Assembly (NCBI GenBank): GCA_902774905.1
Contig: CACYKF010000002.1
Coordinates: 61,696 to 125,695, forward strand
Reading direction: 5' to 3'
From: an uncultured bacterium
GTDB taxonomy: Bacteria; Cyanobacteriota; Vampirovibrionia; Gastranaerophilales; Gastranaerophilaceae
DNA length: 64,000 bases
Below are positions 28,201-37,213 of the stretch, in pieces. The notes below the pieces were generated by a model. The model searched no databases and was not told where the DNA came from. It saw only the letters and a list, made by a program, of their open reading frames with translations. Made by a program: the position numbers and the translations under genes. Every line of letters starts with the position of its first letter. Position 1 is the stretch's first letter.

Positions 28201-29592
28201 TTTTTGAGCATTTGAAAGTCTGTCTATTATAGGATTTGAATATGCAATAGTATTGTCTTCTGCTGAACCGGCACCTTTTGCGTGCTGAATTTGTGCTTTT
28301 AGGTAATGAACATAACTTTCAAGACTTTTTTCTCTTGTACTTGTTGTTTTAATATCAGCATTATAAATATCTCCGATATTATTTTCTATGGTATTTAAAT
28401 CTTCAAGTGCTTTTTCGTTTTCATTCAGTTTTGTATAAGCAAGCGCTCTTAAATATAAAACGGAATTGTAATTTGATACATGTTTGAGCAGAAGTTTTGA
28501 TGCTCCGTCAATAACATCCTGATAATTGCCGTTTATATACTGTGCAATAAGTTTATAATACTGACTGTTATAATCAGACGGATTAATTTTTAATGCCTTG
28601 TCAAAATTAGAAATTGCAACATTTGTATTCCCTATTTGAAGTTCATTCATACCGATATAAAAATAGTATGTCGGACAGTTGTGATTTTGTCTTAAAGCCT
28701 GGCTGAAATATTCAATGGATTTTCTTGCATCATCCTGCGAGAATTTTGTTTCCGCCTTAGAATAATAAATTCTCCCAAGACTTGCTCTTGATTCAAAATC
28801 ATAAGGATTGAGAGAAATTGCCTTTCCAAATTCCCTGATTGCATCATCGTCTTTTTCAAGTTCTGATAATGCAACTCCTGTCAAATAGTGTCCCAAATAA
28901 TAGTTTGGATATTGTGTTGTAACACTTTGCAATTTGTATAAAGACTCGTTGTAATTTCCTTTTGCAATATCATCTATTGCACCGTAAATTTGTATATCAA
29001 TACCTTGTGGTGTAAGAACTTTACCGTATTTTTGAGGACAATTAATTTTGTTTATTTCATTTTTATTTGGTTGAGGAAGATAAATATGAGAATTATATTT
29101 TACCGCACTATCATAAGATGCCGTATAATTAGGATTATTCATTGCTTTTTGGGCATACATCAATGCACCGTACAAATCGCCTAATTCTGCATTTTGTTTT
29201 TGTTCGTTTTTATCTGCGCCCAAAACTATTGCACTGACATACTTGGTGTTTGTCATAAATTTATCTTCTGACGATTTTATATCAATAGCGGTCTGGTAAT
29301 CCTTTTGAGCCATATAATAGCGTCTTATGGCATAATAAGCATCCCCTCTTAATTTGTATGCTTCATATTTTTTTGGTTTTTCATTTATATAAGCGGTTAA
29401 CAAACTTACAGCAGTCTGATAATCCTTGTTATCCATCGCTTCCTGTGCTTTTAATATTGTATCTTTATTTGCTTTAATTTTTTCAAAAGCGGTATCCTGA
29501 CCAAAATCAAAATTAATATCTTCTGCTATTGCACAATTAGACAGGCTCAATAAAGCCAACAAAACCAATATTCCAAATCTTTTATTTCTCAT
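25288..29592 (-). CDS. Giant exported TPR and coiled-coil protein
   Basis: 1,434 residues. A signal peptide (MRNKRFGILVLLALLSLSNCAIAED; the -1 Asn argues against a lipobox) leads to TPR repeats over about residues 45-420 (AQEAMDNKDYQTAVSLL, YNESLYKLQSV, DDAIREFGKAISLNPYDF, TNVAISNFDKALKINPSDY and more). A disordered Pro/Thr/Val region follows, then from about residue 800 long K/E/A/Q heptads built on KLEKEK, LKEQ and QKAL. The end is basic (FKKFISKLKFWKKK). Such an architecture fits a periplasmic scaffold or envelope-linking protein; the substrate is unknown. Start supported by GGGGAAATT before ATG. Its own terminator lies just downstream. Confidence 0.88.
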   Translation of the reverse strand: MRNKRFGILVLLALLSLSNCAIAEDINFDFGQDTAFEKIKANKDTILKAQEAMDNKDYQTAVSLLTAYINEKPKKYEAYKLRGDAYYAIRRYYMAQKDYQTAIDIKSSEDKFMTNTKYVSAIVLGADKNEQKQNAELGDLYGALMYAQKAMNNPNYTASYDSAVKYNSHIYLPQPNKNEINKINCPQKYGKVLTPQGIDIQIYGAIDDIAKGNYNESLYKLQSVTTQYPNYYLGHYLTGVALSELEKDDDAIREFGKAISLNPYDFESRASLGRIYYSKAETKFSQDDARKSIEYFSQALRQNHNCPTYYFYIGMNELQIGNTNVAISNFDKALKINPSDYNSQYYKLIAQYINGNYQDVIDGASKLLLKHVSNYNSVLYLRALAYTKLNENEKALEDLNTIENNIGDIYNADIKTTSTREKSLESYVHYLKAQIQHAKGAGSAEDNTIAYSNPIIDRLSNAQKAMEPYEKTLYGESISLSDYNKFESFYSTSLPKLLESGAVITYEDIDNQYDYIRTTFADLGISFLYLNPDYKMTTIKDYPYKKYSSKLNRTEMQSLSARPVSDSTNVELARAQSETLRKSTPSSELILQENQSSLAQMLASDALAGKPKPMEVKNPIALRDVPVKESSTPSFKPENPDAEKVYSSKNIASGDTYVRENPLVNQDNSKNVTKILNEEKTIQTQIPEIKQETNVETASDGSVKISVNNPISTPDVVIKNKPEPVPAVAKTVTEKSDMVTEKIASETTKNLPDLEPLKFNAKELKPTEDVTIRYPETTSVSTPVQTVGNTAKVVSQTEENVKLSAKEAKKLAKEQLKAEKEAAKLAQKEAKLKLKEEKEALKLAKQETEQLQKSAQEVVDNTQQQVEQKQDSMRESVQTTVNNTENIVAEAKPQVREIVEKHANIGSDINIQKPSNSLAIDNVDDIVELDVRSFDKKIGNESDLFDSNTVFAKPTAEVKDLTPPVTIAEVPDEKPVTQPVEQSVAVAQSTVQNSDTGVSVLNVPEVTVPEVRAEKEEIKEIKSAQVVEQSAEQMPEKAEQIAEKIAEIEPASTPVQADDKYVKEQLSQMIEPYTQKQQNNEPLSVSSTISDVQMTMSEANNLKSQRAKLKEEAKYAKAQKKAQALKEKEEKKLEKEKERIALMAQRDAIREQEKAQKKLEKEKMAQARKELKQQKALAKEQEKLLSKQAKIAQQDVDVNNASSKVSESGLIASDMTSKVEKTAQQIRAEELRQEKKLEKEKAKQQKALLKEQAKIAEQNDETKIQRLKAKLTAMRGSLTNEEKKAQKEQLKKEREFAKRAQKAKKLAAEIPEISSEDVDRLLQEQLKREQEVVVTDVQKEALKQQQDYEKALKEQAKAEQKAMQKAQKDALKQQQTYEKALKEQQRAEQKAIAQAQKMAEKDKKAHEKLASQYSAETESGFKKFISKLKFWKKK

Positions 29593-29759
29593 AATTTCCC
29601 CATAGTCCTTTTTCTACAATATTATACAATATAAACCTGTATTTCAAAATATTTTTTACATTTCTTTGCCAAATCAACATTCAAAAAAAATTTTTTTGTT
29701 GTTATAATAAAATACGGGAATAAATTTTAAATATAAATAGTCTAAATAATAGAAATAAA

Positions 29760-30308
29760 ATGGCAGACTTAACAGGGAAAATAACAGAAATAGGGAAAAA
29801 AATCTTGGTCTCGGTTGGGAAAAATAACAAACCGACCTATGCAGTTATGGCGATAGCAACTGCAAACGGCATTTTTAAACCGATTTCATCTTTAACCGAC
29901 AAAAAAGAAAAACCGGAAGCAAGAAAGTATGCAGCATTAAGAGAATTTGCAACCGAATGTGTTGCGGTTCCGACATATTGGGCTTGCGGTGTCGGGGCAG
30001 CAACATTAGGTGCAAAATTATTCAAAGACAACCCCGAAAAGAAAGCCATAGCAAGAGCAAATATGATGTTCTTGGGAGTCTGTACTGCGGCTGTTTTTGT
30101 TATTCCTGCAGTCTGTTCTGTTGCTTTATGGACTTTAGACAAGGCTTTGGGTAAAAATAAACCACATAAAAAAGAACCGGCTAAACTTGATATCATTTCA
30201 CAAGCACCGGAAGTTCAGGTACATAGTGATACCGGAACAAAATTCGGCAATAATATTTACCGACCGAGTATGAGTACATTTTTAAATAACGGAGGGCTTA
30301 AAATATGA
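29760..30308 (+). CDS. Small membrane protein, pair member 1, unknown
   Basis: 182 residues with two hydrophobic segments (about 67-85 and 103-122), a basic loop between them and a Lys/Pro-rich tail containing KKEPAKLDII. It resembles the next protein in layout: FKPISSLTDKK..ARKYAALREFATE versus LLDNSIDNNTKKYSSMKEFLYQ, then KLFKD, and EPAKLD versus EPAKVD at the tail. The stop codon overlaps the next ATG (ATGA), so they are co-translated. No family recognised. Confidence 0.75.
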   Translation: MADLTGKITEIGKKILVSVGKNNKPTYAVMAIATANGIFKPISSLTDKKEKPEARKYAALREFATECVAVPTYWACGVGAATLGAKLFKDNPEKKAIARANMMFLGVCTAAVFVIPAVCSVALWTLDKALGKNKPHKKEPAKLDIISQAPEVQVHSDTGTKFGNNIYRPSMSTFLNNGGLKI

Positions 30309-30889
30309 TTCCTCCGATATTAACAAACCCTGCAATTTACAATATTACCCAAACTACTCAGGCTCAGGTTGCAATAGAAACAGGCTTGAAAGCAGTCGGT
30401 CGCCCCGGATTTATTCTTTTGGATAACTCTATTGATAACAACACCAAAAAATATTCATCTATGAAAGAATTTCTATACCAATTAACATGTATGGTTGTAT
30501 CTTTGGGTGTTGTTATTCCGGTATTTAAAAAAGGTTCATTTGCTATTGCAAGAAAACTTTTTAAAGATGAAGCAGTATTTCAGGCTTTCAAAAAATCCGA
30601 TGATTTCAATAAATTCAGAAAACTTACTCAGGACGAAAAAATTTCAAAACTCAACGAAATCAATTCCCAAAACGGCAAAATTTTTGATTTGAAAGACATA
30701 AACGAAAATCTTGCAAAAGGAATGATTGAAGTAACTTCAATCGCAGGTTCAATTTTGGGACTTTCAATTTTATCTCCGTTAATTTCAAGACCATTGATTC
30801 GCCCAGTACTAAAATCAATCGGATTAGGTGAAACTAAAAAAGAAGAGCCTCAACAAAACGAACCTGCAAAAGTTGATGTTAAGGGGTAA
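30305..30889 (+). CDS. Small membrane protein, pair member 2, unknown
   Basis: 194 residues with hydrophobic segments at about 60-78 and 143-165. It shares KLFKDE, the KKYSSMKEF region and an EPAKVDVKG tail with its upstream partner. The overlap of four bases and the shared design suggest a heteromeric membrane complex derived by duplication, which is inference. Not recognised. Confidence 0.75.
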   Translation: MIPPILTNPAIYNITQTTQAQVAIETGLKAVGRPGFILLDNSIDNNTKKYSSMKEFLYQLTCMVVSLGVVIPVFKKGSFAIARKLFKDEAVFQAFKKSDDFNKFRKLTQDEKISKLNEINSQNGKIFDLKDINENLAKGMIEVTSIAGSILGLSILSPLISRPLIRPVLKSIGLGETKKEEPQQNEPAKVDVKG

Positions 30890-30929
30890 TAAATAATTGT
30901 AACTTTATTTATGTATAAAGAATATAAAT

Positions 30930-31190
30930 ATGCAACAAGAAAAGAAAGATATTATACTAAAGTCTATTGCGTCAACAGTAAAGAGATTAAGAGGGACAAA
31001 AAGCCAATATCTGCTTGGCGGAGAATATGGTATTGCGCCTTCAATTTTAAGTGATATAGAAAGAGAAGTAAAAGATCCGCAATTAACAACTTTATTTAAA
31101 TTAGCAGGAGCATTTAATTTATCCATATCACAATTTATGCAAGAGTTAGAAAAAGACTTGCCTGATGGTTTTACTATGTATGATGATTAA
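30930..31190 (+). CDS. XRE-family transcriptional regulator
   Basis: 86 residues, essentially one Cro/C1-type helix-turn-helix (VKRLRGTKSQYLLGGEYGIAPSILSDIEREVKDPQLTTLFKLAGAF) with a short acidic tail. tag starts 14 nt after its stop, so it may share a transcript with or regulate tag. No strong ribosome-binding sequence is seen. Confidence 0.85.
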   Translation: MQQEKKDIILKSIASTVKRLRGTKSQYLLGGEYGIAPSILSDIEREVKDPQLTTLFKLAGAFNLSISQFMQELEKDLPDGFTMYDD

Positions 31191-31204
31191 GTTATAATTT
31201 AGTT

Positions 31205-31747
31205 ATGAAAAGATGTTTTTGGGTTGATGAAAATTCACAAATATATAAAGACTATCACGATAATGAGTGGGGTGTACCAAAATATGATGACCACGAACTT
31301 TTTGAACTGCTGATTTTGGAAAGTTTTCAAGCAGGGTTATCTTGGCTTACCGTACTGAAAAAGCGTGAAGCCTTTCGTTTGGCATTTGACAATTTTGATG
31401 TGAAAAAAGTTGCAAATTATGATGAAAACAAAGTCAATGAGTTATTACAAAATGAAGGTATTATAAGAAGCAGAAGCAAAATAAACAGCGCAATATCTAA
31501 TGCCAAAATATTTATCCAAATTCAAAAAGAATATGGTTCATTTTCCAAATACATTTGGAGTTTTACCGACGGAAAAATTATAAAAAACAAAAATGACAAA
31601 TTTGAAGTTTCTACTCCGTTATCTGACAAAATTTCAAAAGACCTCAAAAAGCGGGGGATGAAATATGTCGGAACAGTCATTATTTATTCCTACCTGCAAT
31701 CAATCGGGATAATAAATGACCACGAAACAGGATGTTTTAAATATTAA
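31205..31747 (+). CDS. tag: DNA-3-methyladenine glycosylase I
   Basis: 180 residues, constitutive Tag-type alkylation-repair enzyme. RCFWVDENSQIYKDYHDNEWGVP and FELLILESFQAGLSWLTVLKKREAFR are family hallmarks. The zinc snap ligands C4, H18, H173 and C177 are all present. The 3' end overlaps the convergent thioesterase gene by four bases. Confidence 0.95.
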   Translation: MKRCFWVDENSQIYKDYHDNEWGVPKYDDHELFELLILESFQAGLSWLTVLKKREAFRLAFDNFDVKKVANYDENKVNELLQNEGIIRSRSKINSAISNAKIFIQIQKEYGSFSKYIWSFTDGKIIKNKNDKFEVSTPLSDKISKDLKKRGMKYVGTVIIYSYLQSIGIINDHETGCFKY

Positions 31748-32496
31748 ACATACTCAACTCTAATCAGGCAAAGTTCATCACCTGTTGAAGCGTTTTTGAT
31801 TAAGTGTTCCGTTGTGTTATCATCATTAATTTTAACGGCAGAAATTACATCTTCACCGTATCTGACTTCGTGTTTGTAATAAATATCTATGGCTTTAATT
31901 GTATGAGTGTTGCGAAATTCGTAACTCAAAGCCTCCATAGCCCAGGTCATATAGACAACATTATTAACATGCCCGTTCATATCCAAATCGTCATAACGAA
32001 CATGGAAAACAACTTCGCTGTCAGGAGTTTCAATAGGTTTTAATTTACGCAGTACAACATCATTTTCTCTTTTTTGATACTTTGTAATATCAGGAAATTT
32101 TTGTTCAATATTAACTAAAGCCTTAGATTCCAAATCCACCATAAGCCAATAAGATGTTGCCCTCAAAAGTCTTTCCCCGTCAGGAGTGTAGGCTTCAAAA
32201 TCACGATACGCACTTTGGCGTAGAGTTCCTCTGTTTTCGGTATAAAACTTTATATCGCTTAAATTTTGCGGATACCTGTCAAATTCTATCCTGTAACGAA
32301 CCAAAAACCAGCCTAAATTCTGCGCATTAAGTTCTTTATTTCCAAACGGTGTGCCGTTGATGTTTCTTGCACCCATATCTTGCAGCAAATCTAAAAGCGC
32401 AGACGGTTTCAAACGATATTGCAAATCATACATAGCCATCGAAACCGGATATGTTTTTTCAAGTGTATAAAATTTATCCTGTGTATCTATTGCCAT
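31744..32496 (-). CDS. Acyl-ACP thioesterase (double hotdog, FatA/TesC type)
   Basis: 250 residues forming two hotdog domains. The second has VRYDDLDMNGHVNNVVYMTWAME with the catalytic Asn/His (D-x-N-x-H-V-N-N), and the first has KPSALLDLLQDMGARN..LGWFLVRYRIEFDRYP. It releases free fatty acids from acyl carrier protein. AAAGGAGAGAAC precedes the ATG. A second divergent thioesterase of the same family is at 53916. Confidence 0.9.
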   Translation of the reverse strand: MAIDTQDKFYTLEKTYPVSMAMYDLQYRLKPSALLDLLQDMGARNINGTPFGNKELNAQNLGWFLVRYRIEFDRYPQNLSDIKFYTENRGTLRQSAYRDFEAYTPDGERLLRATSYWLMVDLESKALVNIEQKFPDITKYQKRENDVVLRKLKPIETPDSEVVFHVRYDDLDMNGHVNNVVYMTWAMEALSYEFRNTHTIKAIDIYYKHEVRYGEDVISAVKINDDNTTEHLIKNASTGDELCLIRVEYV

Positions 32497-32514
32497 TGTT
32501 CTCTCCTTTTTAAG

Positions 32515-32614
32515 GTGAATAGTGAGTGGTGAATTGTGAATAGACCTTTACAAAAATAATAATTTTTAATTGTGCGATAGCACTGATAACGACTACTCAC
32601 TACTCACTTTTCAC
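32515..32614. repeat. MITE-like 100-bp repeat with terminal inverted repeats, copy 1
   Basis: Starts GTGAATAGTGAGTGGTGA and ends TACTCACTTTTCAC, giving imperfect terminal inverted repeats of about 20 bp. Inside are AGACCTTTACAAA and GTGCGATAGCACTGATAACGAC. A copy in reverse orientation is at 35876-35973. Confidence 0.8.
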
Positions 32615-32621
32615 TTAATTT

Positions 32622-34379
32622 CTACTCCATCAATTGCAGTGAATACTGTTTTTTAAATTCTTCAAGTTGCTGCGAAATGCCTGTTACATCTTCTTCTTTA
32701 AGGCTCTTTTTGAGTTCGTGTTTAGGAATAGATGAATTTGCAGACTGAATCATATTTGTTGAAATATTTGAACAGTGATCTGAAATTCGCTCTAAATCGT
32801 TCAAAACTTCCGCATAAGCAAAGTTTCTTCTTATATGTACTTTCTCTCTTTTTACACGCTTGATATGATTTTTCTTTGCTACATAAGAAATATCATCAAC
32901 AACCTGTTCAAACGGCTCAACCTCATAAGCAGTTCTCAAATCATTATAAATAAAGGCTTTGACAGTAATATCAAACACTTCTTTAACCGCATTTACTACT
33001 TTTTTGAGTTCTTCGACCGTATCTGATGCCAAAACCCATTCTTTTCTGTGCATTTGGTCTGCGATTTGCATTATATGTGTTGAATGGTCAGCAATTTTTT
33101 CAAAATCAGAAATCGACAATATCAATTGAGAAATCTTATTTGAATCATCTTCTGTCAAATCTTTAGCCGAAAGTTTTTGCAGGAATGATTCCAAAACATC
33201 TTGATATTTATCAATTTTTGACTCGTTTTTCTCAATAATTTCTGATATTTTCGGATTATACTGTTTTAATTGACGCACTGACATAACAAGAGATTCCCTT
33301 GTAAGTTTTGCCATTTCTGCCGTGGTTTTATAACATTGTGAAATTGCAATAGACGGAGTGAGAAGCAATCGTTCATCAAGTATAACTTCTTTTTCTTCTT
33401 TGCTATCTTTCACAACAATATAAGAAATTTTTTCTAACGCTTTCCTAAACGGGAACAAACAACAAGCAGCCAAAATACTGAATACCGTATGAACAATCGC
33501 TATTCCGAAAGGATTAGCCATTTGTTTGAGCGGATATTCAAAGGTATGTAGCCATATTTCAAATATTGCAAGAAATATAATTGCACCTATGACATTAAAT
33601 GCCACATGAACAGCAGCAACACGCTTTGCATTTGTATTAACCCCGATACTTGACAGAACCGCAGTTATACATGTTCCTATATGCTGACCTGCAATAATCG
33701 GTGCCGCAACCATATAAGAAATACTGCCTGTTAAAGACAAAGCCTGCAACATACCGACTGATGCCGCAGAACTTTGAATTATCATAGTTATCACAAGCCC
33801 AACCATCAAGCCAAGGAACGGATTTTTAAATAAAGTCAAAATATGTGAAAAATTCGGATCATTGGCTAATGGTGCCATAGATGATGACATCAATCCCATA
33901 CCAAACATCAATATTGAAAACCCGATTAAGAATGTCCCTATAGGTTTTCTTCTCGAAAAGTTACTCCTTGAAGTCATAAGCATTATAACCCCTGCAAGTG
34001 CAAGCAAAGGTGAAAAAGATTCAGGTTTTAACATTCTCAGGAAAAAGTTTGTACTTTGAATCCCTGACAAACTCAAAATCCATGATGTAACCGTTGTTCC
34101 TACATTTGAACCGATAATTATAGCAACTGTTTGGGATAGTTTCATAATCCCTGAGTTTACAAACCCGACAAGCATAACCGTAACCGCTGATGAACTCTGA
34201 ATGGCGATTGTCATGCCTGCCCCGACCAAAAACCCTTTAAACGGGTTAGAAGTCAGTTGCTCTAAAAGTTTTTCCATTTTTCCGCCGGCAATTTTTTCTA
34301 AGCCTGATGACATTATAATCATGCCGTATAAGAAAAACGCTAAACCTCCCATCAAAGTAAATATTGAAAATATATCCAT
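32622..34379 (-). CDS. Na/Pi cotransporter family protein with PhoU-like C-terminus
   Basis: 585 residues. The membrane part (1-330) contains the duplicated signature IAIQSSSAVTVMLVGFVNSG and MIIQSSAASVGMLQALS plus GSNVGTTVTSW of NptA/PiT-like NaPi-II transporters. The cytosolic part (about 350-585) is a PhoU-type helical bundle (DFEKIADHSTHIMQI, DLERISDHCSNIS) that may sense phosphate. It lies upstream of no Pho genes here. A 70-nt gap separates it from ffh. Confidence 0.92.
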   Translation of the reverse strand: MDIFSIFTLMGGLAFFLYGMIIMSSGLEKIAGGKMEKLLEQLTSNPFKGFLVGAGMTIAIQSSSAVTVMLVGFVNSGIMKLSQTVAIIIGSNVGTTVTSWILSLSGIQSTNFFLRMLKPESFSPLLALAGVIMLMTSRSNFSRRKPIGTFLIGFSILMFGMGLMSSSMAPLANDPNFSHILTLFKNPFLGLMVGLVITMIIQSSAASVGMLQALSLTGSISYMVAAPIIAGQHIGTCITAVLSSIGVNTNAKRVAAVHVAFNVIGAIIFLAIFEIWLHTFEYPLKQMANPFGIAIVHTVFSILAACCLFPFRKALEKISYIVVKDSKEEKEVILDERLLLTPSIAISQCYKTTAEMAKLTRESLVMSVRQLKQYNPKISEIIEKNESKIDKYQDVLESFLQKLSAKDLTEDDSNKISQLILSISDFEKIADHSTHIMQIADQMHRKEWVLASDTVEELKKVVNAVKEVFDITVKAFIYNDLRTAYEVEPFEQVVDDISYVAKKNHIKRVKREKVHIRRNFAYAEVLNDLERISDHCSNISTNMIQSANSSIPKHELKKSLKEEDVTGISQQLEEFKKQYSLQLME

Positions 34380-34449
34380 AATTCCGCCTGAATTTTATTT
34401 TTAATCACACATGTTTAGTATAATTGAAAAATTTTTCAGTGGCAAGAAG

Positions 34450-35835
34450 TTATTTAAACCTTCTCATCATATTCATTGCTTTGACCATAGCCTTTTTCTG
34501 CCCAATTTTGCTGTTACCGAATCCGCCAAACATCTTTTGTAATTTGCCCATACCGCCCATCATTTGACGCATCTGTTCAAACTGTTTTACATAAAGATTA
34601 ACTGTGTGCATATCTATCCCACAGCCCTGCGAAATTCTGCGTTTACGGCTTGTATTCATAAGTTGGGGATTATCTCTTTCTTCAGGTGTCATGCTTTGAA
34701 TAAACACTTCAATTCTTTTAAATTCTTCTTCGCCTTTGTGCGAAATCAGTTCTCTGTCCTCTTTTTTAATATTCAGCCCCGGAATCATGCCTAAAATACT
34801 GTCCATCGAACCAAACATCTTCATCTGCTTTTGCATATTCAAAAAATCATTGTAAGAAAATTCGGCTTTTTGCATCTGCTCCTGCATCCTCAAAGCCTGT
34901 TTTTCGTCAAAAACTTCCTGCGCACGCTCTACCAAAGAAACAATATCGCCCATTCCTAAAATTCTTGTAACCATTCTTTCAGGATAAAAGTTTTCAAGCG
35001 CATTTAATTTTTCACCAGTACCTGTCAATTTTATAGGTTTTCCCGTGCAATATACAACAGATAAAGCCGCACCCCCTCTTGAATCACCGTCTAATTTAGT
35101 CAAAACCAAACCTGTCAGACCGATTTGGGCATCAAAATTTTCTGCCACATTAACGGCTTCCTGCCCGGTCATTGAATCAATGACCAAAAGTTTTTCATTT
35201 GGTCTAAAAACCCTGTCAATTATGAGTAATTCTGCCATCATTTCGGTATCAATTTGTAACCTGCCTGCGGTATCCAAAATTAAAACATTAAATCCGTTAT
35301 CTTTGGCATAATTTAGTGCACTTTGAACAATATTTTGAACATCTTTACTGTCAGGAATTGTAAACACTTCACATCCTATTTCCTGACCTAAAGTCTGAAG
35401 CTGAGAAATTGCGGCAGGACGATAAACATCACATGCTACAAGCAACGGATTTTTACCCTCTTTTTTTAGTTTAACCGCAAGTTTTGCAGAAGATGTCGTT
35501 TTACCTGAACCCTGAAGCCCAAGCATCATAATAATTGACGGATGTCCTGACAGGTCAAGCGGTTTGAGTTCTTTCCCCAAAAGTTCCACAAGTTCGTCAT
35601 TAACTATTTTAACCAACTGCTGACCGGGATTTACGCCTGAGAGGACATTTTCGCCCTCTGCCTTATCTTTTATGGCGGAAATAAATGCTTTTACTACCCG
35701 CAAATTAACATCTGCTTCTAATAAGGCTCTGCGAATTTCTCGCAGTGCATCCTGCATGTTATCTTGTGTAAGTTCCGCATTCCCTTGAGTTTTTGCTATT
35801 ATATTCTGTAATTTCTCGCTTAAATTATCAAACAT
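34450..35835 (-). CDS. ffh: Signal recognition particle protein
   Basis: 461-residue SRP54 GTPase for co-translational targeting of membrane proteins. The N domain is followed by the G domain with GLQGSGKTTSSAKLA, DTAGRLQID and TKLDGDSRGGAALS. The Met-rich M domain (330-461) includes GCGIDMHTVNLYVKQFEQMRQMM for SRP RNA and signal-peptide binding. No SRP RNA was recognised in the window. Confidence 0.97.
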   Translation of the reverse strand: MFDNLSEKLQNIIAKTQGNAELTQDNMQDALREIRRALLEADVNLRVVKAFISAIKDKAEGENVLSGVNPGQQLVKIVNDELVELLGKELKPLDLSGHPSIIMMLGLQGSGKTTSSAKLAVKLKKEGKNPLLVACDVYRPAAISQLQTLGQEIGCEVFTIPDSKDVQNIVQSALNYAKDNGFNVLILDTAGRLQIDTEMMAELLIIDRVFRPNEKLLVIDSMTGQEAVNVAENFDAQIGLTGLVLTKLDGDSRGGAALSVVYCTGKPIKLTGTGEKLNALENFYPERMVTRILGMGDIVSLVERAQEVFDEKQALRMQEQMQKAEFSYNDFLNMQKQMKMFGSMDSILGMIPGLNIKKEDRELISHKGEEEFKRIEVFIQSMTPEERDNPQLMNTSRKRRISQGCGIDMHTVNLYVKQFEQMRQMMGGMGKLQKMFGGFGNSKIGQKKAMVKAMNMMRRFK

Positions 35836-35875
35836 GTTGTTCCTTTACACTTATATTATTACTGTATTATTTGTA

Positions 35876-35973
35876 AATCGTAAGTCGTGAATAGTTAATT
35901 GTCGTTATCAGTGCTTTCGCACATTTCATAAATACATAAATTTGTAAAGGTCTATTCACAATTCACTTTTCAC
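35876..35973. repeat. MITE-like repeat, copy 2, reverse orientation
   Basis: GTGAATAGTTAATTGTCGTTATCAGTGCTTTCGCAC then TTTGTAAAGGTCTATTCACAATTCACTTTTCAC matches the reverse complement of 32515-32614 nearly throughout. The two copies face each other across the NaPi-ffh block. Confidence 0.8.
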
Positions 35974-35985
35974 ATAAATGTTATT

Positions 35986-37125
35986 CTAAAGTCTTTTTAT
36001 CAATTCTTTTGTTTTAATACGAACCTCATTGTCAATTTCAAAAATTTCGTCTATTGACGGATTTTTAATCACATTATGATTTTGTGTCATTTTATCGGTT
36101 ATTTTATAAATATCACCCAAACTTATTTTTCCGTCAAGAAAAGCAAAAACTGCTTCTTCGTTAGATGCATTCATACTAACAGTTGCACTTCCGCCGATTT
36201 TCCCCATATCATAGGCAAGTTTCAGTGTCGGAAATTTGTCAAAATCAGGTTTTTCAAAATCTAATCTTGCAATTTCACTAAAACTGAAACTTTTTGATTT
36301 AATTCCTTCAAAGCGTTCAGGATATGTAATTGCGTACTGAATAGGAATGTGCATGCTTGGCAATCCAAGTTGTGCGATAACACTTCCGTCTTTGTATTCA
36401 ATAGCGGAATGAACAATACTTTGAGGATGGACAACAACTTCAATATCATCATAATTCATACCAAACAAATGATGTGCTTCAATGACTTCTAATCCCTTGT
36501 TCATTAAAGTCGCACTGTCTATTGTAATTTTTTTACCCATATTCCAGCGGGGATGAGAAAGAGCCTGTTCAACCGTTGCAGAATTCATTTCTTCTTTAGT
36601 CTTGTGTAAAAAAGGGCCTCCGCTTGCTGTTATAATAAGTTTATCAACCTGTTTTATATTTTTTATACACTGATGAATTGCACAATGCTCACTATCAACA
36701 GGAATAATATTTACCCCGTTTTCTTTTGCTTTTTGCATGACAATATCACCTGCCATAACAAGTGTTTCTTTGTTTGCAAGTGCAATATCAATACCGTTTT
36801 CTATTGCTTTTAGCGTAGGTTTTAAACCGATTTTGCCCGAAACTGCAACAAGAATTATATCATTTTCTCTGTTTGAACAAATTTCTTCCAAACCTTTTTC
36901 GCCGTATAAAGTTTGTATGCCGTCAAATTTGAAATCAGAATCATTTGAACAAACATATTTTGGTTTAAATTTTTCGCATTGTTTTTTTAAAAGTTCAGTA
37001 TTTTTGCCCCCTGAAAGTGCAATTATTTCAAACTTATCTGATATTTTTTCAATAACTTCAAGAGCCTGTGTTCCGATAGAACCCGTTGAACCGATTATAC
37101 TGATTTTTCTTTTCTTTGTTTCCAT
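35986..37125 (-). CDS. dxr: 1-deoxy-D-xylulose 5-phosphate reductoisomerase
   Basis: 379-residue NADPH-dependent enzyme making MEP, the committed step of the same pathway as ispE. NADP-binding GSTGSIGTQALEVI opens the protein. The catalytic part has PVDSEHCAIHQC, TASGGPFLHK, HPRWNMGKKITIDSATLMNKGLEVIEAHHLF and VVHPQSIVHS. Length is normal. The genes usually next to it (rseP, cdsA, uppS) are not here. Confidence 0.97.
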   Translation of the reverse strand: METKKRKISIIGSTGSIGTQALEVIEKISDKFEIIALSGGKNTELLKKQCEKFKPKYVCSNDSDFKFDGIQTLYGEKGLEEICSNRENDIILVAVSGKIGLKPTLKAIENGIDIALANKETLVMAGDIVMQKAKENGVNIIPVDSEHCAIHQCIKNIKQVDKLIITASGGPFLHKTKEEMNSATVEQALSHPRWNMGKKITIDSATLMNKGLEVIEAHHLFGMNYDDIEVVVHPQSIVHSAIEYKDGSVIAQLGLPSMHIPIQYAITYPERFEGIKSKSFSFSEIARLDFEKPDFDKFPTLKLAYDMGKIGGSATVSMNASNEEAVFAFLDGKISLGDIYKITDKMTQNHNVIKNPSIDEIFEIDNEVRIKTKELIKRL

Positions 37126-37213
37126 ATTGTAAATAATTATAACATGTTAAAATTTGGGCGCAAAAAAATTTTTTTTTATGTTTTACCATGGAAAAATCAC
37201 AAGGAGCAAATAC

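Noticed and set aside
32615..35875. Composite transposon formed by the two inverted MITE-like repeats
   Set aside because: The enclosed genes are an NaPi transporter and essential ffh, with no transposase, so flanking by two independent insertions is simpler.
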